In this document: positions 13,018-21,348 of the stretch, in pieces
How positions within the stretch are numbered: the first letter of the stretch is position 1
Layout of the letters: each line of letters opens with the position of its first letter
Source: a virus
Direction: 5' to 3' (one strand)
Length of the DNA stretch: 21,962 nucleotides
Virus record (IMG/VR): IMGVR_UViG_3300044470_000117
Span: 1 to 21,962 of that record
Made by a program: the position numbers and the translations under genes
Notes under the pieces: model-generated
What the model saw: the letters and a program-made list of their open reading frames with translations, nothing else
Databases searched by the model: none
Told to the model about the DNA's origin: nothing

Positions 13018-14524
13018 TGTAGACATAGGGATGAAACTTAAACTGTTCACTGAGGGGCTAAAAAATGGTCTCAATCAGGCGGATAGTCGTATCCATCAAT
13101 TTACCTCTAAAGCCAAACGAGAATTTGATAGCGTAGGAAAATCTTCCAAGTCTTTATTTACGGGTAGGTGGAGTTTATTTGGGGGAGCTATAGCCGGTAC
13201 CGCCCTGCTTGCTGCTATAAAACAAGTTGGAGAATTTGATGATAAAGTAAGACGATTAGCTACTGATTCCAATATGACAACTTCGGAAATGCTTAGGATG
13301 AAGCAACAGATCCTGGACACTGGTATTAAGACCGGAGTATCCACCGATGATCTTACTGCGATGTCTTCATCGGCTTATAAGACATCCAAGAATATCACGT
13401 TTGTCAAAGAGGAAATGGGGTTCATGGCAAAAGTTGCTCAAGCCTCAGGAGCAAGTGGAGAAGAAGTTGGGGATATGCTTGGGATGTTGCAGAGAGAATC
13501 TGGTCTAACGGGAGACGCTTTCGAAAGCTTGGTAAAACAATTAGGAGCGTTTGGGGCTACTAAGGGTTCCAGGATGTATCTCAAAGCCTTCCTTCCGGAA
13601 GCTGGAGATCTACTTCGTACTGCAAAATTACTTGCTAAAACAGGCGCTATAAAAGATGTGGGTAAAGTTTTGATAGAGGGAGAGTTTACCGGGGCTCCTA
13701 AGCAGGTAGCAAACGCTTATTTGACTATGCATGGTCGGCAAAATTTGAAATTGATTCGTATGCTTGGATTAAAGCAGGGAGCATCTTTGACAGAGGCTAT
13801 ACAGTCGGTATTTGCAAAAATACCTCCTAGTAAACAAACGGCAGCATTTGAGATGCTGCTGGGCCGTAGGAATGTTAAGGGGCTTGCTCCAATGATTGAG
13901 GATGTCAATGCATTAGCCAGAGCTGAGCGGGAGGCTGCTGGTATAGATTTTATTGGAAAATCTACTGAAGAATCAAAAAGTTTTGGGGCCGCAATGAATA
14001 GACTACATGCAACATTTTTGACAATGGCCGATACGGGTCTTGCTCCTATAATGACCGAATTGTCAGATGATATCTCTAAAATAGATCCTGAAACAATAAA
14101 AGGTTTAGCTGAGGCTTTTGGGGGATTTGCAAAAGTTTTATTGGCGGTTGCTAAGGGGGCTGGATTATTGGTTAATGCTCTCACGGACCTGCCAACACTA
14201 TTGGCTGGCACAAGAGACGAAGCACAAAGACAAGAAATGCATGCGGCTCGTTTAACGGATATAGGCAAATTTGAAGCTGCTGGAGCAAAAGCCAAGGGAG
14301 CTGGAGATACAGATGTTGCTAAAAAATATTATCAAAGAGCTCTCCAGATGGCCGAAGGTGCTGGAGAAGAAGGATTAAGAAAACAAATACAAAGCATATT
14401 GGTTAAAATGGAACTGGCCCCTAAAACTGAAGTAAAGGTTTATGTCGCGGGCCAAGAACAGAAGCCCGATAAAGTGATAACTAAATCTGGTAAACAAGGT
14501 AAAGTAACGCACCCGAGTAAATAA
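13007..14524 (+). CDS. Tape measure protein
   Basis: The 505-residue product follows the frameshifted chaperone, the standard place of the tape measure. It is highly helical. Residues 1-50 are charged (GLNQADSRIHQFTSKAKREF). A hydrophobic stretch spans about 57-72 (LFGGAIAGTALLAAI) and a second about 371-400 (FGGFAKVLLAVAKGAGLLVN), the type that contacts the host membrane during DNA entry. Blocks such as FDDKVRRLATDSNMTTSEM near 77-95 are usual in TP901-type tape measures. Using the known 1.5 angstrom per residue rule, the tail would be about 75 nm long, shorter than Mu's. AGAAGG lies 10 nt before the ATG. The C-terminus ends in a lysine-rich tail that could be cleaved. Confidence 0.85.
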   Translation: MARDVDIGMKLKLFTEGLKNGLNQADSRIHQFTSKAKREFDSVGKSSKSLFTGRWSLFGGAIAGTALLAAIKQVGEFDDKVRRLATDSNMTTSEMLRMKQQILDTGIKTGVSTDDLTAMSSSAYKTSKNITFVKEEMGFMAKVAQASGASGEEVGDMLGMLQRESGLTGDAFESLVKQLGAFGATKGSRMYLKAFLPEAGDLLRTAKLLAKTGAIKDVGKVLIEGEFTGAPKQVANAYLTMHGRQNLKLIRMLGLKQGASLTEAIQSVFAKIPPSKQTAAFEMLLGRRNVKGLAPMIEDVNALARAEREAAGIDFIGKSTEESKSFGAAMNRLHATFLTMADTGLAPIMTELSDDISKIDPETIKGLAEAFGGFAKVLLAVAKGAGLLVNALTDLPTLLAGTRDEAQRQEMHAARLTDIGKFEAAGAKAKGAGDTDVAKKYYQRALQMAEGAGEEGLRKQIQSILVKMELAPKTEVKVYVAGQEQKPDKVITKSGKQGKVTHPSK

Positions 14525-14526
14525 CT

Positions 14527-15846
14527 ATGTCAAAACTATTTACAGCACGCCTTGATAATTACCTACTTGATATCCTCGACATCAATGATCTCGAGTCTAT
14601 GGCTATTGCCAGTCATGAGTTTATAAACACCGATGGAGCCATATTAGAACAAACAGGGCGGCATCCACACGAGATAAAATTCAGGGGTTTCTTCAATGAT
14701 TTATCAACCACTAAAGACAACGATTATCTTCCTCCGACGTATGCCAATCATTTTGATTTTCTTAATCTGATGTCAAACTCAGATTTTGACCATACTTTGT
14801 ATCATCCAAAATATGGTAAGATTGAAGGGTTCGTTCGGAGCATGAACATAGTTACCGATGATACTCAGAATTTTGCGGTCATCGATATAGAGTTTGTTGA
14901 GAAGGATTTACAACAGGGATCGTATCTTGCTGATCAAGGCTCTATCGATGTTATCTTAAATCAGCAACAGACTAATCTTTTAAATAAGCAACTGACAGCA
15001 AATTCTAAGGGGATAAACTCTCTTGGCTTTGGACAATTCCTTGACAAAACCATAAACAACACTCAGAATCTGGTAGATCAATTTAACAATGCTGTAGGCC
15101 CCGCCAGAGACTTCCTTAAGTCCTGTGACCAGTATACATCTCAACTATCCGAAATAGCAAGTATAGCAAGTGAGCCGTTTAACACGGTTACTTCAGCTGT
15201 CAATTTTGCTAACGATGTCCCCAGCAGGCTTGTTGGTAGTGTCAATTCGGCTTGTAATAGATACATAGGAATGCTTAACGCTATCAGTAATACTCCTGTG
15301 ATTTTTATAAACAACTTGACAAATTTAGCCAATATCAATATAAATACGACTACTCAGACAGCATTCTTTCAAGCTAAATTCTTAACGGTCGTAGCTGGAT
15401 CAGTCGCTTGGCAGGCAGGACTACTGTTTGCTGCCGATGAGATCAACCGAGCTGCTGCAGCACGGTTGGAACAGACTCAATCATTTGATGTCAAAGGTAA
15501 TCGTGTCAACTCGGTAATAGCACCGGATGTAATGTCGGTTAATGACATAGAGTCTATCCTTTACACAACACGACAGTTGATACAAAGAGCGATTCTTGTT
15601 AACCGAGAAGCCAATGAAGATACTACTGATTTGGCTAACATGGCAGCAGCATTGGTGACATTTGTAAACAGTATCAAGCTGACCAGACGGTTGATTAAGA
15701 CGATAACAGTAAGTAATATCCCCATGCATGTACTGGCCACTCAGTTAGGTCTTGACTACAATGCAGCAGACAGGGTGTTAAAGCTTAATCCACAAATCAA
15801 GTGTCCGAATTTCTGTGAAGGTGAGTTGCAAGTATATGTCAGTTAA
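14527..15846 (+). CDS. DNA circulation protein / Mu gpN-like tail protein
   Basis: The 439-residue protein begins with a domain resembling the DNA circulation protein N-terminus (Mu gpN, gp43): residues about 12-110 include SHEFINTDGAILEQTGRHPH, the strand EIKFRGFF at about 49-56, HPKYGKIEGFV near 97-107 and VIDIEFVEKDL. The remainder is helical with a long hydrophobic/alanine segment around 285-315 (FLTVVAGSVAWQAGLLFAAD). In Mu this protein is part of the baseplate and may also protect injected DNA ends; the order tape measure, N, P is kept here. The start follows the tape measure stop by 2 bp with no good ribosome binding site, so translation is probably coupled. The end overlaps the next gene's start by 11 bp. 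Confidence 0.85.
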   Translation: MSKLFTARLDNYLLDILDINDLESMAIASHEFINTDGAILEQTGRHPHEIKFRGFFNDLSTTKDNDYLPPTYANHFDFLNLMSNSDFDHTLYHPKYGKIEGFVRSMNIVTDDTQNFAVIDIEFVEKDLQQGSYLADQGSIDVILNQQQTNLLNKQLTANSKGINSLGFGQFLDKTINNTQNLVDQFNNAVGPARDFLKSCDQYTSQLSEIASIASEPFNTVTSAVNFANDVPSRLVGSVNSACNRYIGMLNAISNTPVIFINNLTNLANININTTTQTAFFQAKFLTVVAGSVAWQAGLLFAADEINRAAAARLEQTQSFDVKGNRVNSVIAPDVMSVNDIESILYTTRQLIQRAILVNREANEDTTDLANMAAALVTFVNSIKLTRRLIKTITVSNIPMHVLATQLGLDYNAADRVLKLNPQIKCPNFCEGELQVYVS

Positions 15847-17146
15847 TCTGGATAAATTCACTTTGCTTATTAAGAATCAACCGATTGATGTTGCATCATA
15901 CTCGGTTCGTTATGATATGTTTAACGGGGCAGGAGACTTTGAGGCGGATATAGATCATACCTTGATGATAGACTTGACGAAAGGTGAAGTGCCTTTCGAG
16001 ATCAGAATAAATGATCAATCGATGATGATTGGATTTCTGGAAAAAGTAAACAGACAACATTCCAAAGGTAATATATCTCAGACAGTTTCTGGACGAGACA
16101 TGTGTCAGGTGTTGATTGACAATTACATTATGCAGCCTCAGGTATATCCTGGCAAGCCTCAAAAGGCTAATTCGCTTAGTCAACTATTTGGAGATAGCTC
16201 AGCGCAGACTCAGATTGACATAGACACATTGATAAACAATGTATGGCAGTCCTCTCAGACTATTAGTTCGATAGCGACTGCAGGAGCAAAAGCAGACTCT
16301 AACGGGTATATAAAAGGTGCTGTAGTTCTACCAGAAATAACTTTACCCAGTGTTGATTTCTGTCAAGATAAACGAAAACCACACGCTAACTATGCTGATA
16401 ATGCTAAAACATCCGATGGTAAATTTGCTCATTTGTTTCAGATTAAAAAGATACGTACAGGACACGGACAGACGTTGTTTGACTTTTTCAGTCACTTGTT
16501 GAACGGTTTAGGTCTTTACATTTACAACATAGCAGGGACAAGGACGATCATTATCCATTCTATACAGTCAGATACGCCTGTAAAATCGTACGATAAGTAT
16601 TGCAATCTGGTTAAAGATAAGCCATATAATATCATTAATTCACCAGATAATCCTGGTAACAATGTAGAGTCAGCAAGTTTTTCCCAGGATGTTTCGGACT
16701 ACTATACATTTTTTAGATTCATCGGACAAACCGAGGATGAGGATGTTTTTAGTGAAGACAAAGCTCCCAGCTATTTTATTGCTGAGCGGCAGATACCAGG
16801 ATTTAAGGGGGTCACCAAAATGCGGGCTACCTCGCTACATGCCCTTAATGCCAACGTGTGGTATAACGAGCAGGTCAAACTGATCAACAATGAGTTTATG
16901 AATCAGAATAAAAAATTGTATGGGTTCCAGTATACGCTTGCTGGGCATAGTCCAGACAGGCAGACTCCGTATTATTTCAACCATGTTGCAACCTTGACAG
17001 ACTCATATTTACATATTTCAAATCAGCCGTTGCTGGTGTATGGTGTAGAATATAAAGGATCCAAACAAGCTGGACAGACGACTACTTTGTCGTTATACAG
17101 TCCTTCAGAAGTTCCAAAAATGATCTCTAACCCGGATATTTTCTAA
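15836..17146 (+). CDS. Baseplate hub protein (Mu gpP/gp44-like)
   Basis: The 436-residue protein has the layout of Mu gpP, a T4 gp27-like hub: a beta-rich start (FTLLIKNQPIDVASYSVRYD), the strand region GEVPFEIRINDQSMMIGFLE, and QTVSGRDMCQVLIDNYI at about 81-97, the conserved S-G-R-D block seen in hub proteins. The later part (HLLNGLGLYIYNIAGTRTIII, near 222-242) and the final VYGVEYKGSKQAGQTTTLSLY also fit. It forms the centre of the baseplate, between tube and spike. The start ATG 15836 is preferred over a GTG 7 codons upstream because AAGGTGAG lies about 10 nt before it. It overlaps the preceding gene and its stop TAA shares a base with the next ATG. Confidence 0.87.
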   Translation: MSVNLDKFTLLIKNQPIDVASYSVRYDMFNGAGDFEADIDHTLMIDLTKGEVPFEIRINDQSMMIGFLEKVNRQHSKGNISQTVSGRDMCQVLIDNYIMQPQVYPGKPQKANSLSQLFGDSSAQTQIDIDTLINNVWQSSQTISSIATAGAKADSNGYIKGAVVLPEITLPSVDFCQDKRKPHANYADNAKTSDGKFAHLFQIKKIRTGHGQTLFDFFSHLLNGLGLYIYNIAGTRTIIIHSIQSDTPVKSYDKYCNLVKDKPYNIINSPDNPGNNVESASFSQDVSDYYTFFRFIGQTEDEDVFSEDKAPSYFIAERQIPGFKGVTKMRATSLHALNANVWYNEQVKLINNEFMNQNKKLYGFQYTLAGHSPDRQTPYYFNHVATLTDSYLHISNQPLLVYGVEYKGSKQAGQTTTLSLYSPSEVPKMISNPDIF

Positions 17147-17784
17147 TGCTTGAAATGATCAGAACAGTTCTAATAAAAATGTTGAATCTTGATTCAACAT
17201 TTATGACGCACACCAGTAAGGGTAGGCCGGGGGAAGCAATTGGCGGTAAATCATTTCAACATTATGGATTTAGATCTATACCTCCTTCAGGAACAGACTT
17301 GGTTACTTTGCAGGATGGAAATAATAATTACAGTGTAGCAGAAAACTATGATGACCCAACAAGGTATCCTGGTATGACAGAGGGGGATGTCTTATTATAT
17401 ACAGCAAATGTCAATAATACAAATTCTGTGATACTAATGAGACAGGCCGGAGACTTTGACATATCTAATAAAACTGATAATACTGTTCAAAATATTGTTT
17501 TAAGTTTTGATGGTATAAATATAGATTCCAATGGTGGGACGATTGAGATAAGTAATGATCTAAATCGGATAGATATCGACAACGGGAACTTAACTATAGA
17601 CAAAACTCCAACAATCCCAGGAACGCTTGCCCCAGTAGCTACTCAAGCTTTTGTGCAGGCTGTTCAGGTATTCATGACGGCTACAGCATCCGCCACAACA
17701 GCAGCACAAATAGCAGCAGCAGCTACAATATTCAACGGTGTAGTAACTACATTATTTACGACACAATCAGTAAGGGCGTTATAA
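17146..17784 (+). CDS. Baseplate spike protein (Mu gp45-like)
   Basis: The 212-residue protein is close in size to Mu gp45 (about 197). Residues about 22-60 contain the SKGRPGEAIGGKSFQHYGFRS and PPSGTDLVTL pattern of the gp45 OB-type domain. YDDPTRYPGMTEGDVLLYTA and the following repetitive short strands (IVLSFDGINIDSNGGTIEIS) fit a trimeric beta-helix spike. The C-terminus is alanine/threonine-rich and helical (ATQAFVQAVQVFMTATASAT and beyond). In Mu this spike closes the tube and pierces the outer membrane. Gene overlap TAATG with the hub gene indicates coupling, and the stop overlaps the next start in the same way. The final 50 residues are unusual for a spike and could be a separate attachment segment. 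Confidence 0.82.
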   Translation: MLEMIRTVLIKMLNLDSTFMTHTSKGRPGEAIGGKSFQHYGFRSIPPSGTDLVTLQDGNNNYSVAENYDDPTRYPGMTEGDVLLYTANVNNTNSVILMRQAGDFDISNKTDNTVQNIVLSFDGINIDSNGGTIEISNDLNRIDIDNGNLTIDKTPTIPGTLAPVATQAFVQAVQVFMTATASATTAAQIAAAATIFNGVVTTLFTTQSVRAL

Positions 17785-18146
17785 TGGATTTTAAAGTTTT
17801 AGTAGCAACTCCAGGAATAATGACATTTACCGGTAATACGGATGTCAGTACGGATATATACATGTCACTGTCTACTCCGAAGGAGTCGTTTTTTCAAAAT
17901 AAAAGCTTTGGTCTTGAGGGTATTCAGAAAATAACCCAGAATAATATACTAATATTAAAAGAGAACATCGCTTCAGCCTTGAAATGGATGATCCTTGCAG
18001 GAAGCGTTACTTCATTCGATATAGTAGTTGAGCAGGATTTGACGGATATAAACAGACTGGACATATCAGTTACAGCAACACAGGCAAACGGATTTATTGT
18101 ACACTATCAGCAGTTTTATGCAGTTGGAGGACCTTCTAATGTCTAA
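17784..18146 (+). CDS. Sheath initiator / baseplate wedge (Mu gp46, T4 gp25-like)
   Basis: The 120-residue protein lies between gp45- and gp47-like genes, the place of Mu gp46. It is short, as gp25-like wedge proteins are, and its C-terminal half has the hallmarks of that fold: a helix (NNILILKENIASALKWMILA, near 52-71), then strands SFDIVVEQDLTDINRLDISV at 77-96 and TQANGFIVHYQQFYAV. Residues 82-94 match the sheath's own 458-470 almost exactly. T4 gp25 is known to resemble the sheath handshake domain and to start sheath polymerisation, so the resemblance supports this assignment. Start shares a base with the previous stop (TAATG). Confidence 0.8.
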   Translation: MDFKVLVATPGIMTFTGNTDVSTDIYMSLSTPKESFFQNKSFGLEGIQKITQNNILILKENIASALKWMILAGSVTSFDIVVEQDLTDINRLDISVTATQANGFIVHYQQFYAVGGPSNV

Positions 18147-19269
18147 TCCCTTTCTTAGAAATTTTGATGACATACTCGATGAGTTATTGATAGACTATAA
18201 AAATCTTTCACCGTCCCCAGATGTGTCTGAGGGGTCTATCGTCTTCATCAAGGCCGCTTGCTTAGCGAGCATGCTATGGGGACTTTACAGATACCAGGAT
18301 TTTATATCTCTACAGCCATTCCCGGACACATGTGATACCGAAAATTTAAATCATTGGGGTAGCATCTATGGTATTACTCGTAATACAGGCGAGTCCGATC
18401 ACGACTATGCTGGTCGCATCATAGGATATTTACAAGCTCCCCCAGAGGGAGGTACTGCAGAGGACTACATGACCTGGGCATTAGCAATTACTACTACTAT
18501 AAATGTTCAAGAAAACTTTAGCCCCGCTGCTGTAAATGTTGTTGCCAATACTATAACATTAAGTGTAGATTGGGATACTGATACGTCCACATTTCCTAAT
18601 ATAGTTACATTTTCCACGAACGGGACTCTTCCTTCAGGCTTGTCATTAGGGACTCAGTATTATATTATTCATGATGGTACATACACGATACAAGTTTCAA
18701 CTTCTCGGGGTGGATCAGCTGTAGCCCTTGGTTCTCAGGGCACAGGTACGCATACCATTGTCCCAGCTGTCACCCCGCTATATCACGCACAAGCTGCGTA
18801 CGTGATTACTCCTAACAGCCCCAGTAGTCCTACGATCCCCGGAACTGTATCTGTAGTAATAGACCCTAACCTTATAGATAACAGTTTAGACGCCACGGAC
18901 AAAACTACATTCCTCTTTTCAAACGGTATGACGACATTGCTAAATGCGATACACGCTTATATAGAAACATTACGGCCTGTAACGGCGAATGAAACTAATG
19001 TTCTTCCAACCTCTACATTGTCTACAGCCATTGAGATACAGGTTTTGCCTTCAACTTTATCCAGTACTCAGCTTTCTACCATGACATCCGATATAACGGC
19101 ATTTGTAAACTCGCTGATACCTGGACAAATTTTATATATTTCCAAACTCGAGGCGATATGTATCAATGACGGAGCTGTTGGAGCAGAGGTTATTAGTCCT
19201 ATTTTTGATGTTGTGCCCACAAACTATCAAACAGTAATATTATCAGGGAATCCGAACATACACGTTTAA
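18139..19269 (+). CDS. Baseplate protein gpJ/gp47-like with an inserted beta domain
   Basis: The 376-residue protein fits Mu gp47 (P2 gpJ-like), the wedge protein of the baseplate. Residues 1-115 hold the conserved opening: PDVSEGSIVFIKAACLASM, DTENLNHWGSIYGITRN, then AGRIIGYLQAPPEGGTAEDY. The C-terminal part (VSVVIDPNLID, LHAYIETLRPVTANETNVLP and the following strands) is the usual J-type end. Between them, about 150-207, lies an extra segment with FSTNGTLPSGLSLGTQYYII and AVALGSQGTGTHTIVP, a small beta domain seen in many phage fibre and adhesin proteins. Start 18139 is chosen since GGAGG at 18125-18129 lies just before it; a start 14 codons earlier has none. It overlaps the previous gene by 8 bp. 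Confidence 0.85.
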   Translation: MSNPFLRNFDDILDELLIDYKNLSPSPDVSEGSIVFIKAACLASMLWGLYRYQDFISLQPFPDTCDTENLNHWGSIYGITRNTGESDHDYAGRIIGYLQAPPEGGTAEDYMTWALAITTTINVQENFSPAAVNVVANTITLSVDWDTDTSTFPNIVTFSTNGTLPSGLSLGTQYYIIHDGTYTIQVSTSRGGSAVALGSQGTGTHTIVPAVTPLYHAQAAYVITPNSPSSPTIPGTVSVVIDPNLIDNSLDATDKTTFLFSNGMTTLLNAIHAYIETLRPVTANETNVLPTSTLSTAIEIQVLPSTLSSTQLSTMTSDITAFVNSLIPGQILYISKLEAICINDGAVGAEVISPIFDVVPTNYQTVILSGNPNIHV

Positions 19270-19279
19270 GGAGTAAAGT

Positions 19280-20251
19280 ATGGCTTATTACAATAATGGA
19301 TATCAGATACCAGATCTGGGTGACCAGTCTTGGCCATTTATCAACGACACTATGGATAAAATTACAAATGTTCTTCCTCCGGAAGGATCCACGTTTGTAA
19401 CTACTCAACATAACCACGGTAACATTACTACTCCAGCCGGGGTATCAGTTGTAAATGTGCTTGGAAGCGGATCAACAGGAATTGTTAATCTCCCCAACAT
19501 CCCGGTTAACAGGTATCTCGCAACAGATGCGGGGCATAATATTGTAGGAGTTACAGGACCGTCAGGATCAGGCGGGGCAGGTATAACAGGAACGCCTAGC
19601 GTTTTGGCCATGTACGGACCAGACGGAAAAAGTCTTGCTAATAGCTTGGCCTATGTAACTCCGATGGGTGGGTTTGCCGTCGCTGTGCCGGGGGTAACAG
19701 GACTGTTGACGTTGACCGCAAATGAGTCCGTACTATTAGAGTCTTCTGCAGCAAGTGCGAATGTCATTGGTCAAGAGGTTTACATAGACAGTTTCAACGG
19801 ATCAGCTCTCAACGCTTACATCAGCCTGTTCCCCACTCCCGCAACTCCGGCCGCGTCTAACTGCGTGTCAATGATATTAGCTTCAGTTTCTGGAGTAAAT
19901 CTTACGGCGGGGGGAGTGACAAGTCTTTATACCGTCCTGGCAGGACAGAACGCTATTGTAACTTCCGTTATAGTGAGATGTACTAATGCGACATCAGTTA
20001 TCGGTATACCGTCCGCATCGGTTATATCCGTATCATCGCCCACTTTTGAAATATTTGATTCACGAACGTTAGGATGGCTCGGTTATGATCCAACACAAAA
20101 CGCATATAGATTTGTAACCTCAATTTCTGGTGCATCTAATGATACATTCCACATTTGTACAGCGGGAGAAACGATTCAATTTTCTGTTGATGTTCCAGGT
20201 ACAGCATCAGTTTACACAGCGGCTATAGATTTATTTGGATACATTTTATAA
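19280..20251 (+). CDS. Tail fibre-like structural protein (position of Mu gp48)
   Basis: The 323-residue product takes the place after gp47, where Mu has gp48 and then the fibre gene. It is rich in Gly, Ser, Thr, Val and Ala and short of charged residues. Residues about 92-110 (VTGPSGSGGAGITGTP) are a flexible Gly-rich hinge. The C-terminal third, with QNAIVTSVIVRCTNATSVIG, WLGYDPTQNAY and TVS-type strands, looks like a beta-sandwich head domain found on phage appendages. AAGGAG precedes the ATG. I do not see the usual gp48 signature, so I call it a fibre or receptor-binding component by composition and place. The N-terminus (YNNGYQIPDLGDQSWPFIND) could attach to the baseplate. Confidence 0.6.
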   Translation: MAYYNNGYQIPDLGDQSWPFINDTMDKITNVLPPEGSTFVTTQHNHGNITTPAGVSVVNVLGSGSTGIVNLPNIPVNRYLATDAGHNIVGVTGPSGSGGAGITGTPSVLAMYGPDGKSLANSLAYVTPMGGFAVAVPGVTGLLTLTANESVLLESSAASANVIGQEVYIDSFNGSALNAYISLFPTPATPAASNCVSMILASVSGVNLTAGGVTSLYTVLAGQNAIVTSVIVRCTNATSVIGIPSASVISVSSPTFEIFDSRTLGWLGYDPTQNAYRFVTSISGASNDTFHICTAGETIQFSVDVPGTASVYTAAIDLFGYIL

Positions 20252-20252
20252 T

Positions 20253-20903
20253 ATGATAGGAAACAGGACAGTATCCATATTAACCAGAGTAATGAATAGA
20301 TCTGAGCACCTGGCTAAAACATTACCAACCTGGTTAGCGTTAAGAGAAGTTGACGAGATAGTTATAGTCGACTGGAGCTCGAGGATACCAATTAAAATAA
20401 ATGATCCACGAGTAACAGTAATCAGAGTGGAAGGACAGAAATATTTTGAGCGAAGTGCAGCTTGGAATTTGGGTTTGGATAACAGCAACACGGATTTTAT
20501 CTTTCTTTGTGATGTGGATGTTCTTGTTCTTAGATCACCATTCGAACTAGTAAAAAAAGACGCCTCTCGTTTCTTTTATGTCAGTTTTGGCATAAGAGAG
20601 GGGACTTTTGGAAGCTGTATAATTACAAAAGAGCAAGCTAAGATAAAATTTGATGAGTCTATAAAATATTATGGAGTGGAAGACTCGAATTTCTACCTAA
20701 GGTTACAAGGAGCAGGTTTTAGAAAACTACATTGTCTTAGCACAGATTATCTCGAGCACATACATCATTCCGACGAACTAAGATACAGGGAGCAGCCAGA
20801 AAAACATGTCTACCAATATTATAAAACGGATACAATTTGCGTGCGGAGTGAATCAGAGTCTGCCCGGCTGGGAGTCTTACGACAAAGAGCTGGACATAAA
20901 TAA
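20253..20903 (+). CDS. Family 2 (GT-A) glycosyltransferase
   Basis: The 216-residue protein has the GT-A core: SILTRVMNRSEHLAKTLPTW at residues 8-27, VDEIVIVDWSS at 33-43, FERSAAWNLGLDNSNTDFIF near 65-84, the metal/sugar nucleotide motif DVD at 87-89, and YYGVEDSNFYLRLQGAGF near 139-156, which contains the ED pair typical of GT2 catalytic loops. It transfers a sugar from a nucleotide donor; the acceptor is unknown. The ATG 20253 is 1 bp after the preceding stop, with weak ribosome binding sequence. The last 98 bp overlap the next gene in another frame, so its C-terminal 33 residues (after PEKHV) may be unconstrained. It is short for the family. Its place among fibre genes suggests modification of virion proteins or host surface glycans. 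Confidence 0.8.
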   Translation: MIGNRTVSILTRVMNRSEHLAKTLPTWLALREVDEIVIVDWSSRIPIKINDPRVTVIRVEGQKYFERSAAWNLGLDNSNTDFIFLCDVDVLVLRSPFELVKKDASRFFYVSFGIREGTFGSCIITKEQAKIKFDESIKYYGVEDSNFYLRLQGAGFRKLHCLSTDYLEHIHHSDELRYREQPEKHVYQYYKTDTICVRSESESARLGVLRQRAGHK

Positions 20904-21348
20904 GCCGTTGCCGTTTGAAAATGATTCTGTTGATTTTGTCTACATTGAACATGGAATCGAACATATAAATCAGCAAAATGTGCTGAAGTTTTTGAAAGAG
21001 GTCCAACGGATTTTGAAGGTCGGAGGAGTTATACGGATAGCATTTCCCGATTTGACTCGGATACGTTTTATAGACGGGCATGCGTATAATGAAAAATTTG
21101 GCAATGGTACTACGTTGGGTGCGATGATAGCGTGTGTAACAGGGTGGGAGCACCAAAGCTGGTGGAATTGGGATTTAATGAGTGACACTTGCATGGTAGC
21201 CGGGTTATTACCAGACGACCAGAATTATAGGCCAGGTTGCAGTAAGAGAATTGATTTACAGAATCTCGAACAGCATTGGAAATTTACAGGATCCAAGGAC
21301 ATGTATGACACTGAAACCAGCATCATTGAGGCTCGCAAATGTCAATAG
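20806..21348 (+). CDS. SAM-dependent methyltransferase
   Basis: The 180-residue protein resembles small class I methyltransferases of the Methyltransf_11 kind often found beside glycosyltransferases: [20 protein letters not shown] at residues 9-28 (SAM-binding loop, first G-x-G-like segment), then [23 protein letters not shown], and [18 protein letters not shown] at 66-83. The later [17 protein letters not shown] and SIIEARK blocks are usual at the end of this family. The target could be a sugar, a lipid head group or a protein. The ATG at 20806 lies 98 bp inside the glycosyltransferase gene, and the SAM-binding motif is in the overlap, so the overlap is needed for function. AGGGAG lies about 13 nt upstream. 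Its end overlaps the next gene by 10 bp. Confidence 0.8.
   Translation: MSTNIIKRIQFACGVNQSLPGWESYDKELDINKPLPFENDSVDFVYIEHGIEHINQQNVLKFLKEVQRILKVGGVIRIAFPDLTRIRFIDGHAYNEKFGNGTTLGAMIACVTGWEHQSWWNWDLMSDTCMVAGLLPDDQNYRPGCSKRIDLQNLEQHWKFTGSKDMYDTETSIIEARKCQ

Noticed and set aside
13717-14295. Long minus-strand frame of 192 codons inside the tape measure gene
   Set aside because: It is antisense to a well-supported gene, lacks a ribosome binding site, and its Ala/Ser/Ile-rich content is what antisense of a helical gene produces.
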